Source: Geosiphon pyriformis (lineage: Eukaryota; Glomeromycota; Glomeromycetes; Archaeosporales; Geosiphonaceae). From it: 64,000 nt of DNA. The DNA lies in assembly GCA_016748015.1 (NCBI GenBank), contig JAAOMT010000327.1:2911-66910 (forward strand), given 5' to 3'. The position numbers and the translations under genes are program-made. How positions within the stretch are numbered: position 1 is the first letter of the stretch; each line of letters begins with the position of its first letter. Below, piece by piece: positions 32,800-43,617 of the stretch. The notes under the pieces were generated by a model, which saw only the letters and a list, made by a program, of their open reading frames with translations, did not search any database and was not told the DNA's origin.

Positions 32800-34763
32800 T
32801 GGGAGAAAAGAGTTAAAACAGAACCTGAACCAGAACACAAAAAGTCCAACTTCACCAAAACTGAACCAACAGATGCATCCAAAGCCATTAACTTAGACTC
32901 CAATCCACCAACTTTGGCAGTAAGGATCTTCGAACTACTCAGACCAATATCAAAAGCTGTATTATCAATAACTGGAAGAGGAGTAGAGCATGAAACCAAA
33001 GAAACGTCTATCACCATATCCAATCCTGGAGCTGATATGGCTGGAAGAAGAGCATGAGAAACAAGTGGCAAAGGCACCAACTCGACAAAGCTAAGCCTTT
33101 TTAAAATATCAGAAACCTGATCAGCTACAAACTCTAAAGAGCACTCCAAAGACCCCAACTGATCACTCAAGCTAGAAATGTCAGAAAAAAAAGCATTCTT
33201 CAAAGAAAGCTTCACACCAGAAACAGTACCAACACCAAAAACCTCTGAAGAGACCGCATAAAAAGGAAAGCTACCAGCAACTTGGGCTCATGTCTTACTG
33301 CCAAAAGAAACTGGACGAGCAATGGAAGCCTGCTTTTGCTTATATATACCAGCCAGACGAACCTGATCCTGAGAGGTAACTACACACCTATCATGACTAC
33401 CAGCATTTCCACTCACAGAGCACACACTAGAAACATGACCAAATTGTCAACATTCGGCACAACAGGCCAAAAAGAGTCCAGTCCAATGCAAATTTACACC
33501 CTTGAAAATTGGGACAGTGCCAATAGCAGCCAATTTGGACATCTCATTCTCAAAACAAATCACAGCGCACTGATCACGAACATATAAATTAAGATTACAA
33601 CCAATGAAACAAGTTTTCTCATCATATGAATTCACCAAACTTGACAAATCATGAGTGGTTGTACTAACTGAAAGAGTGTAAAGCAAAGCCCAATGACAGT
33701 CCTTGGACATCCATGTTTGTTTGTCATCAACAGCCAAAGCCACATGAACTGAATCTTTTCCCATGAAAATAGACCACTTAGAAGCGACCAAACTGGCAAC
33801 CTCTAATGACTCAAACTCCACTAAGGCCTTTTGCCAAAGACTAATTAATTGCAATTTAATGAAAACAATCCTACCAAATTTAGAAAGTACTGATTCCACA
33901 GCCAATATGGGAAGATCTACAGGAATCTCCTTAATTATTACCTCCCAATTCAAACGAATGTTTACTTTCTTGAGATCATCATTCACAATAATTTTTTTAC
34001 AGATCACCAACTTTCTGGCCTTAACCAAACTAGACTCACTTGTAAAAGTTGATCTAATGACTCCAAGAAATTTTAAAGAAGTTGAAGCACCCCCAAAACT
34101 GTCAATTTTATAAAAAATCTTTTTGATCTTAAATAACTTATCACTATTTGACTTTTTAGGCACAGCTGACAACTTCACATCCAAAGCAAAAAATTTTACT
34201 GGCTCAAAACAACGACACTCTAAACCACATAACTTGGGTGGTGGCAACTAATTGAACCCAACAAACATGCAAGGAGAGAGCTTCAAAACACTATTGTCAT
34301 TATTTTTCAGGTTGAAAGAAGGTTGTTTCAGCAGTTTGTTTAAAACATACATCCTCGTTTTTGTCTTCCTTGGAGTAGTGTTATTCATCAAGTCATTGTT
34401 TTCAGAGACATTAGAATCAATGTAACTAGTTTCTTTGACAACCAAGTTTTTTATATCCTCCAAGTTGGACACCTCACTGACATTATTACTCTTGTTCTCC
34501 ACTTTGTTACTCCAAGATGCTTTATATTTACCACCATCAGCCAGCAATGGGTCCACATACAAAAGTCCAGCTGAAGAATCTACTATGGCACTGGACATGA
34601 CAGGTTTTCTCACTTTCTTAAAAGAGGCACCATGAGAGTAAACACTCTTAATGTGAGCCTTCTTTTTAGAGCCTGACCAGAATCCCAACCCAGTTGAAAT
34701 TGAGCCCAAAACACCAGCAGAAGAGCCAGCTGGATCTATAGTCACAAATATAGATATGTCCAA
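32796..34763 (-). pseudogene. LINE2 ORF1: RRM-like and CCHC nucleic-acid-binding protein
   Basis: One frame from about 34763 (no clear ATG) to TAA at 32798-32796. It is broken by TAG at 34250-34248 (Gln codon), TGA at about 33449 (Arg or Gln position in the zinc knuckle) and TGA at about 33290 (Trp). Two RRM-like segments are seen: VIIKEIPVDLPILAVESVLS ... ALVEFESLEVASLVASKW (about 33945-33775) and ALLYTLSVSTTTHDL ... CAVICFENEM (about 33690-33535). The knuckle is CAEC*QFGHVSSVC. RRM plus CCHC fits the type of ORF1p that packages LINE RNA. The C-terminal region has a coiled-coil-like part. Confidence 0.85.
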
Positions 34764-34868
34764 AGAAATAGCAATAAAAACAAAAGGAAAAAGGAATAAA
34801 GGAAATGTACTTCTTTGGCAGAATAACTTTGCTTTCGGTGTGGCCAGGGAATTGACGAGAGAAAAAAT

Positions 34869-34881
34869 TTTAAATTAATTT
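34869..34881. repeat. Target-site duplication of LINE2 (5' side)
   Basis: TTTAAATTAATTT; partner of 17718-17730. Confidence 0.85.
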
Positions 34882-37250
34882 ATGAACCAAAAGTAAAAAT
34901 AATATATTGTAATTATTAACAAAATTAAAAAACCAATTTGCTAATTTTAAAAGCAGTATAATTAACAAAAATTTATTAACTTGTTTTTAAATATATTATA
35001 AAAACCAAAAATTTCAATATTATTTTTTATTATTAAAACTAATTTGCAAACAAAAACAGCTTTAGCAGCTATAAAAGTTTTAAATACATAATAACATATT
35101 ATTATTAGCCAGTAAACTTTAAATATTTTTCTAAAAATCTTACCAAAAATATGTAAATTAATAATTTTTAAAATATTTTTTTATTTTTAATTAGTGGTAT
35201 TTTTCAATCAAAGTTCTTTTTAAGAGATATATTAAAATTAATTTCAATATTGTTTTTATATTTTTAAGAATCTCAAAGTTTTTAATAATATGCTAATTAA
35301 TAAATTAATTTTTTATTGTTTTTATTTTTATTATTATTATTACTTTACAAATAGCCAAAAAAACTAAAAACTTCAAAAAACAACAACAGTTATTTATATT
35401 TATTATTGTTATATTAAACTTCTTTATAGTTTCAAATAAAATTTTAAATAAAATTACTTTATTAGTATTTAATTTTTTTTCTAATATAAATAATAACAAT
35501 AATAATATATTTTTTAAAATAAATCAAAATTAACTACTAATTATATTATTAAATATTATGTTTTTTAGCAGATTATTGTTAATTTTTAAAGCAAAATAAC
35601 TTATTAAATTATCTAATTTTAAAAATTAGACTGATCAAATAGAAACTAAATTGCCATTTTTTTTTGTTTTTTGGTATTATTTCTGATAATATTTAAAAAC
35701 AATTTTTAGTTGTTAAAAATTTTTTAGGTAAATAATCTCTATTTTAATGTTTAATAATATATTCAAAATTAAATTAATTTTGGTTAATTCTTTGTTTAAA
35801 TTACTGTTTGATTTTATTAAGCTTAAATTAATTTCAAAAAACAATGTTAAATTGTTTTGTATAGATTTTGCTTTTGAATTTTTTAATTATTAATAATTTG
35901 TTTTTAATTATATTTAAGATTGTAAAATTTTTTGTAATATATTCTAATTTTTTTATTTTTGCTGTACTTTATAATATCTTTTTTAACATATCTTTTAATA
36001 ACATTAAAATGTTCTTGGTATTTTTGGTATTATTATTTTGGTTAAATTAATGTTTGCTAATTTGTAATAATATGTTGTTTATTTTAAAAAAATTTTTTGT
36101 TGTTACTATTTTTAATAATTAATCTGTACTAGTTAAAAAAAATAGTGTTAAATTTTTTTCTTTGTTTAACTAAAAAAAAGTTATTATCTCAAAAAACTTT
36201 CAAAATTAAATTATTTAATCTTTTTTTTAGGTGTATTTTCTATTTATTCTAATACTTATAAAGTTTTTTTCAAATAATATAAAATTAAAAGAGTTTTTAG
36301 TTATTGTTAAAACATTGTTTTTAGTTTTAAATTAGGGTTTTTTCTATTTAAAGTTTTTTTAAGCAATTAATTAGAATTAATTCTAATATAATTATTATTA
36401 TTATTACTATTAAAAATTCTAGAATTATAATAGTAAATTAATAATAAAACTGTTTTTTCTTTATATTTTTTGTAAATATTCAAAAAAGCAAAAAACAATT
36501 TTTTTAAACTTTAAATCCTAACTTAAAACAACTAATTTTTTTGAAATACTAAAAATATTATTCTTTTTGGTGTTTTTTAAAACACTATTTTTACTTTAAA
36601 ACTGTTTTTAATAAAAAATAAGACATTAACTTTATTTAATTTTTTGTTATTTATATTAATCTTATTGCAACTGTATTAATTTATATTGATTTTTAATCAG
36701 ACTGTAAATAATATTTTTTTTATTTATATAATAGCAATAACAACATATTTGTTAAGATTAGTTCTAATTAGTTTATGACTAAATTGCTTAATACATTAAA
36801 TTTTTGTTAATTTTAATCAATTTTAAAAGCCAAACATATTATGTTTTTGTATAATACTTTAATAATTGATATATTAAATTTTTAAATTTTTAAAATTAGA
36901 CTAATCTAATAAAAATTAAAATGCTTTTTCTGTTTTTAAGAATATTATCTCTGGTAATATTTAAAAATTACTATAAATTGTCTTAAATTTTTTAATTAAA
37001 TGGCTTTTATTTTAGTGTTTAATAAAACTATTAAAATTATTTTTTAGTTTTTGTATAATTTTTTAATTTAAAATTAACAGCAAAAAAAATATGAAACTTT
37101 TTTATATTAAATTTGTATCTTAAACTTTCTTAAATGCTGTTTTGCTGCTAAATTACTTTATTTTTGGTTTAAAAAATAGATAAGTATTTATTAAATTAAA
37201 TCTAAATAATCAATTATGTATTGTAAATAATTATAAATCAAATTTATAGT
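34882..37250. other. AT-rich block with decayed repeats
   Basis: No gene seen. It contains the inverted copy of the 13.3-13.7 kb repeat (about 35300-35710). A further direct copy of part of it lies near 36885-37030: both hold a TTTTTAAAATTAGACTRATC anchor followed by TTTTAATGTTTAATAA-like sequence. Open frames 35305-35499 and 35868-36050 are low-complexity and not supported. Confidence 0.6.
35300..35710 (-). repeat. AT-rich interspersed repeat, copy B
   Basis: Reverse-complement match to 13270-13690; part of it also recurs directly near 36885-37030. Confidence 0.55.
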
Positions 37251-37260
37251 GTATTATTTA
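37251..37260. repeat. Target-site duplication of LINE fragment (left)
   Basis: GTATTATTTA, repeated at 37930-37939. Confidence 0.6.
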
Positions 37261-37929
37261 TTTATTTATTTTATTTATTTAACAAATAAGATCCAAATAC
37301 TGTCTAGTGCAATACATCAAATATTCAATCTAAACTAAGTATGAATCATGTATTTTCTATATGTAACCAGCCACTTAAGCCGATCAGGACAACACTAAGC
37401 ATTTATATAAACAGAGACAGAGTTCCCTATATTTAAAAACAAGTGAAGCTTTCGAAACCCAAAACCAATACCAAACATCTTATTAAACAGCCACATAGAT
37501 ATTTAACAAATGACAACAAACAGAATTATTAACCATGCAAGAAAAAACATGATTTAAAACTTCAATATTACCACAATATAAATACAATACACTAGGGTAA
37601 TTCTTGTTGTATAGGTGCTTTTAAACAGCAATCAGGAATCAATAATGCAAAGCTTTTATGAAGTATATGTGAGCATTAGTAGTAGGTTTGCTAATGAAAC
37701 TAACAGCCATATATGAATTGAAGTGCCATACCAAGGATGAGCTAGGCCAATTAATATTTGAGAGCAAACTAACATTCAAAATCTCAGATCCAGAACCAAT
37801 CTCCCAGTATACACGATGAATAGACTAAAAAATTCCATAAACAAAATGTTTAGAATTACCAAAAACAATATTACCACCAGCCAAAATACAATGTTTTTTT
37901 ACATTGAAAGGAAGATATCAGGGAAAAAA
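37261..37929 (-). mobile_element. 5'-truncated LINE copy
   Basis: Minus-strand 3' fragment of the LINE1 family. It reads VFGNSKHFVYG ... WEIGSGSEIL ... SSLVWHF ... YFIKALHY, then the zinc motif YLYCGNIEVLNHVFSC, then the 3' UTR. The 3' UTR shares GTGGCTGGTTACAT and GATTCATACTTAGTTTAGA with LINE1 (58258-58330). The tail is a (TTTA)n run. A 10-bp duplication flanks it. Between the zinc motif and the UTR only about 60 codons remain, so most of the C-terminal extension found in LINE1/LINE2 is absent. Confidence 0.8.
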
Positions 37930-37939
37930 GTATTATTTA
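37930..37939. repeat. Target-site duplication of LINE fragment (right)
   Basis: GTATTATTTA; partner of 37251-37260. Confidence 0.6.
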
Positions 37940-39315
37940 AAAATAAAAACAATATAAATTTTTGGTAAGATTACACTTAATTAAAACAAAATAAAATATT
38001 ATTATTATTATTATTTTAAAAATTATTTTTAGAATTTTTAGAACCAAAATATTTTGTTATAAGATTTTTTACTTTAATAAAAAGCTTTTAAAACTATTAA
38101 AAATTAATAAACAAATAAATTAAAACTAATTAAAACAATTTTATAAAATTAAATTATCAAATTTTTTATGATTAAAACTAGATAATAATTGGTTAAAAAA
38201 CTTGGATTTTATATTAGTCTATAATAATTTTTTTAACAATTTAAAAATATATTGTATCATTAAAAACAAAAAAATTATTAACAATATTTGGTACTTTTTC
38301 CGAAAATTAATATACTTAAGAAATTATACAAAATAACAACTACTTTCAAACAAAAACTTAAAGTATTATTAACAATTTTATATTTATTGCATATAAAAAT
38401 TTAGAATTTTAAATAAAATTTTAATTATAAAATCTACTTTTTACAATTATCTTGAAAACAAATTTAATTCTTAATTTAAAATCAAATTTTAAAAATACAT
38501 ATCAAAAAAATAGAAAGCAGTTCAAAATTTTATAAAAGTAACAACTAATATATGAAAACTGACTGTTAAAAACCAAAAGCTAAATTAAATAAAACAATAC
38601 TTGCAATTATTTTATTTTGAATATTAAATATTCAAAAAAAATAAAAAGTAAAAACCCAAAAAACTTAGAAAAAAGCTTAAAAAAAGTAAAAGTATAATTA
38701 TTTTATATTATATTGCCAAAATTTTCGAATTTTCAAAAAAATCTTTTAATTAGCTTTTAAAAATAGTTAAATAAAGTTACAAATACCATTAAAGTTAATA
38801 GATAAAATTTAATCAAAGTCTTTAAAATAATTTTTTACTTTTTATAAAGAATAACAAATAAATATTTGGAAAACCAAACAGCTTTTTTTGATACTTAAGA
38901 TGCTTTTTATAAATGGCAATAATTCTATTACTTTCAAAATTGGTTTAAAAACATTGAATAACAAAAATCAAATTACATTTAATAAATACTTTTATTAATA
39001 CTATTAAAACAATTAAAGTTTATGAAATAATTATTAAAAAACCAATTTATACCAAACTTATAAATATAGTTATTAAAAAAATTAGTATAGAAATAAAAAA
39101 ATTGGAAAAAAAATTAATAAACATATTAACTATTATATGTGTAAAATTAAAATTAAAATCAAAGTTAATATTAAAATCAAAAACTGAAACCAATTTTAAC
39201 AAAACTAAAATTAATCAAAAACAAAAAAAAATTATTTAATATTATAAAACAAAACAGTATAATTTACAATAAAATAATTAATCTTTTTTGTTTAGCAAAA
39301 TCTTATAATACACAA
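37940..39315. other. AT-rich spacer
   Basis: Nothing recognisable; stops in all frames, short ATT runs. Confidence 0.5.
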
Positions 39316-39323
39316 TTTATTTA

Positions 39324-39622
39324 GGGAATTGCTAAATTGACTCACCCGCAACATGTGATATTAATATATATAGAATTTTAATATTTATTTATTAGTAAAT
39401 TTAATAAATTTTTGTTTAATTAAAATAAAAATTAACTTTTTTTTATATAAAATTGAATATAGATTATATATATTAATTTTTTATTATGCCTTAACTAATT
39501 AATTAAAAAACACTTCGTTGTGAACAACCATATTATTTGTTAATATGTTTTTATATAGTTGAATACGAAGCTATGACATAAATGATATTACATATTGCAG
39601 GTGGATTGATTTAGCAATTCTC
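39324..39622. mobile_element. MITE-like element with about 40-bp terminal inverted repeats
   Basis: The left end begins GGGAATTGCTAAATTGACTC. The right end, reverse-complemented, begins GAGAATTGCTAAATCAATCC. The two arms align for about 40 bp with only transition differences. Flanked by TTTATTTA on both sides (39316-39323 and 39623-39630), an 8-bp duplication that would suit a hAT-type element, although AT-rich flanks make the exact length uncertain. 299 bp, non-coding. Confidence 0.75.
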
Positions 39623-39719
39623 TTTATTTATTATTTATTTAGATTCAAATATTTAAAAATAAAGCATTAAAATTTTTCAGCCAATATTCTTTATAATTTA
39701 AATATTTTTTCTTTTAAGT

Positions 39720-40500
39720 TTATGTATAACCTAATCTTTATAACAATGCTCTATTCTATACTTCTCTCAATGTCCATGTGGTAATGCATTCTAATTATTC
39801 TCACTCTGTAGACCTTTAGGGCTATTTTATAAACTCCCATTGCTTTTCTATTAATCCATAATGTCTCTTGTCTCCTCTAGTTCACCTTTAAAATAAGCTT
39901 ACATATAATCTAGCTCTACTACAATTCAACTCGTTCCAATTATTGTGTTGTCAAGATTTGTAACATTTTCTTAATAAGCATGTATTATTTCCTTGCTTAC
40001 CTTTTTGTGTCTTGAGGCACTTTGCATAAATTTTGTCATATGTAGTCTTAGGATTCTGTCAAGCATATTAATTAACAAATTCCCAATTGACTTGGTTTAT
40101 GTTGTCAAGTTATGAGAAGGAAACAAAAAAACATAAGTGCGTTTATATTTTGCTGTACTCCTTTGTATCATGAGGCATATCATGTTGTAGAACAATTGCA
40201 CGCATCAAATCAAATTGTCTGATTGTTGCCCTTGTGATTGATGTTTTTAACATATCTTTGTTATAGCTAGATTTGTACAAATAGTTCTAACCATACTAAT
40301 TAGTGATTTATGTGTTTAAAGTAATCTTTGTTTATCATCAAAGAAAAAAAATTCAGAGGTAAATCAAACTGTCTTTGATAGTTGATAAATTTATGTTGAG
40401 CCACAGTTGTGCCACCAAACCAAGAATTAAAAATGTCTGTTAATGCCGTCGAATATTCACTTTGTCTAGTTTTGTTGCAGCATGTCCCAAATAATTTTTT
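39720..40500 (-). pseudogene. Decayed coding-like block, unrecognised
   Basis: Base composition is richer than its neighbours, and the minus strand carries several open stretches in different frames. Examples are ALTDIFNSWFGGTTVAQHKF (about 40450-40395), NKDMLKTSITRATIRQFDLM (about 40262-40203) and NMLDRILRLHMTKFMQSASR (about 40068-40010). Stops and shifts separate them. No family recognised; it could be a transposase or host gene remnant. Confidence 0.3.
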
Positions 40501-41639
40501 AATATTGTTAATTAAATATTATTATGCTACAATATTTTATTTTAAGCAATATTAAATGTTAAAAATATATAATACAATAATGACTTGAAAGTTAATTTAA
40601 TATTTAAATTAAAAAATAAATAACAATATTGATAAGCCATGGGTATGTGCAAGCCATTTCAAATGGTAACTAATATAGGCAACATATTTGGAGAAATTAG
40701 TAGCCAATAGAAAGTTTGCTGTAGTGATAACTAATATTCTTAATTGGCTCTAATCTAATATTTAATAATTTGTTGGGCTATGTCTTCAGAAAAAAAAATA
40801 AACAATATTATTAATGAATTTTACACATTAAAATAAACAATTATATTACAAAGCATACTGTAGGGGCTATTTAATAAAAGTGGCTTTGTTATCTAAATAG
40901 TAATTTATACTTATAGATAAAAGATCTGAAATGTTAGTTATATAACATTATGACCACTATTAAAGCTATCAAACATTAATTAAAAGTGGCAATAACTTAA
41001 TATAAAAGATATATAAAGAAACTAAAATAAAAAGTAAAAAGTTGGATGAAAAAAATGAGTTAAGTAAATTAAAAAAAAAGTTAAAAAAGAAAAAGTATGA
41101 TAAAAAAGAAATAAAAAATAAAAGTAAATAAAAATAAATAAAGAGTATAAATACAAAAATTACAAAATATATTAATAAAAATAATTATGACAGATTAAAA
41201 AAATAGAATAAAATAATATTTGTAAGAAAATAATTAAAGTGGAACTGTTAAATAAATTGTTTAATAACTTGTTTTTATAACTTGTTTTTTTTTCAATATT
41301 AAAACTACTGTATATATACATATTTGTAGTTCTATAAAAAAACATATTATAATACTTTTTTTTAATATTTGAATCTGGTATTTGCTGCTATTATCAGTTG
41401 GTATTGGCCATTATTGTAGATTGCTGCTTGCCATCATTATGAGATAATACTTACTACTATGTTAATTATTATCTTTCTAAGATTATTATTGTGCTATATT
41501 ATATTGAATAATTTATATTATTTTATAATTTTTTTGCTAAATTCTTGAATTATAATTCTATATTAAATAAAATTTCTTTCTTAACTTTTTTGGCAATTAA
41601 TAAAGTGTATTAACAGATCTGATTGCATACTTTTTTTTC
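40501..41639. other. AT-rich spacer
   Basis: No gene or clear repeat seen. Confidence 0.5.
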
Positions 41640-42465
41640 ATTTCAATATTAATTCAATTGTATTTCTTCAGCAACAATTCTTTATATGTGAGACAAAATA
41701 TGTTGTCTTATTTTTTGCTTTATTTTGAACTGCCAAATCATTTTTAATAGCAAACTTTGCAGTAATAACAAGTATAAGTTTCATATTTTTTTTCTAATAA
41801 TATGCAAGCTTTTATAGATAACAGCTTTATTGCAATTTTTGTATTTGAATAAAATATAAGGTGGTTGTTTTTTTGGTTCTGGTTTTAAATATAAAATATA
41901 CCAACTATTAACTAATTTAATTGTAAAAATGAATTGTAAGTTAGTTTTTTTAAGTTATAATAATATTAGTTGTGATATAAATGTCTCAAATAGCTGCTCA
42001 GTTTTTTCAGTTTAATTAGATATTAATTTAAAAGCCATATAAGTTTTAATAATTGGCATTTTTTTTTAAATTCGAATATTAAAGTTTTTTCAGATTGTTT
42101 ATTAAAATTATTACAGGTAGTAAGTACTTGAATATATTGTTTTTGGCATAAAATTTTGAGTTCTTAAGTTTTCTACTCTAAATTTGCATTGATCTTAGAA
42201 AGCCAATTATTTTTAACAAAAACTTGATATTAAAGTATATCTATAATTAAAACTTTCGTTTAAATAATAATTTAAAAGAAATTTGTTAATTTTTTCTACT
42301 AGAGTTTTTTTTATATTATTGGCAATAACAATAATTATTTAAATAGATTGGTTAATACTTTGTTTAAGTTGTTGTATTAGTTGATAAATAATGATGCTTT
42401 TGGCAAATCTACTGTATAAAATTAAATAGATTGGTTTTTTTTTGATTTTTATTTCAGTATATATT

Positions 42466-42473
42466 GTAATAAT
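42466..42473. repeat. Target-site duplication of hAT-like element (left)
   Basis: GTAATAAT; the right copy at 43610-43617 is GCAATAAT, one transition different. 8 bp is the hAT length. Confidence 0.6.
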
Positions 42474-43609
42474 TAGAGTTCTAATTGAACTAAACTGAAC
42501 TGTATTTTAAGTGTTGTTCAAGTTCAATTCGAATTACAAACTGAATTTGAACTAAATCAATTTTTCAAAGTAGGTTCAGTTTGAATTCAGCATTGAACTT
42601 TTTTGACAAATCTGAGTTTGGTTTAAGTTTGGTTTAAGTCTAATTCAAAGTTTATGAATTTATTCAAGTTTGATGAAATTAAAAAAATATAATACTTGTA
42701 CTATTTGTTCATTAATTATTACTTTGTTTAATTACTATAATTAGTTAAAAAAGTATATAAAACTATATATATATAACAACTCTAATTTTCAACTTACCAA
42801 AATGAATTTATTATTGGTATAATTTAATGTTACTAAAGATTTAAAATTCAAAATAATAGAATTTGATAATCTAAATAGTTTAAATATTTATATATTTGGT
42901 AAACATAGTTTTCAAAATAAAATATAAGACTATTTTGATAAATTTAAATAAATAAAAAAAACAGCTAAATGTATAGTCTCAAAATATGTACATAAACTAT
43001 TTTTTTACAGAACTATGGGTACTACCAAATTCTTATGACACTATTTAAAAATTTTTCATCAAACAGTATATATTATAATATAAGAATATTATAAGAAAAA
43101 ACAAAATATTCAGAAAGATTACAAGTCAATTAAAAAAATGTTTTAATGAGTAAGATTGCTATTTTTTTTATAATTTTTGGCCAATTTAATTAGAAAACTG
43201 CTCTAACTTTCTATAGTAACTGCTATTAATATTAATAATAAAAAACTTTATGATATGATTACTATTTGGTCTTTTCTGTAGATGAAAATATAATTACAAA
43301 TATAAGATTGTATTTAGTGCTTAAAACTATAAAAGCAGTACAATATCTTTAATTATAGATATAAAGACCATTAAAATGAAAATTAAATAATAATATAGTG
43401 TTTTTAATAATTAAACCTAAACATGTTTATAAACTTTAAACTAAATTTAAACCAAATTTGTTGTATGTATTCAAATTTGATTTAAATTCAGTAATTTTAA
43501 GTTTGGTTTAAGTTTAAAGTTGAATTCTGCCAAATCTTTTGTTTAAGTTTGGTTCAGTTTGATGGTTTAATTAAACTTAAACCAAACTGGACTGAATATC
43601 TAAACTTTA
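42474..43609 (+). mobile_element. hAT-like DNA transposon remnant with BED finger
   Basis: 1136 bp. Left end TAGAGTTCTAAT, right end (reverse complement) TAAAGTTTAGAT. Subterminal regions on both sides are rich in AAGTTTGGTTTAAG-type repeats. The internal plus-strand reading at about 42800-43080 resembles a BED zinc finger at the N-terminus of hAT transposases: DYFDKFK, then KTAKCIVS, GTTKFL*HYLKIFH, with a stop where Trp is expected before DYF and where Arg is expected before the first His. The rest of the transposase is missing, so it is a non-autonomous deletion derivative. Inserted in the R5 protease. Confidence 0.65.
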
Positions 43610-43617
43610 GCAATAAT
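43610..43617. repeat. Target-site duplication of hAT-like element (right)
   Basis: GCAATAAT; partner of 42466-42473. Confidence 0.6.

Larger units (their letters stand above)
17731..34868 (-). mobile_element. LINE2: APE/RNase H non-LTR retrotransposon, interrupted by E2
   Basis: Minus-strand LINE with ORF1 (RRM-like and CCHC) and ORF2 (APE endonuclease, RT, RNase H, zinc motif, C-terminal extension). Its 3' end is an A-rich tail appearing as TTTTTTTTT at 17729-17738. Removing E2 and one copy of GCGT (20637-20640 or 30882-30885) leaves about 6.9 kb, close to the 6.84 kb of LINE1. A perfect 13-bp target-site duplication flanks it. Stops, at least two frameshifts (near 32618 and 20513) and catalytic changes make it inactive. 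The presence of APE plus RNase H suggests an I/Tad-like lineage. Confidence 0.92.
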
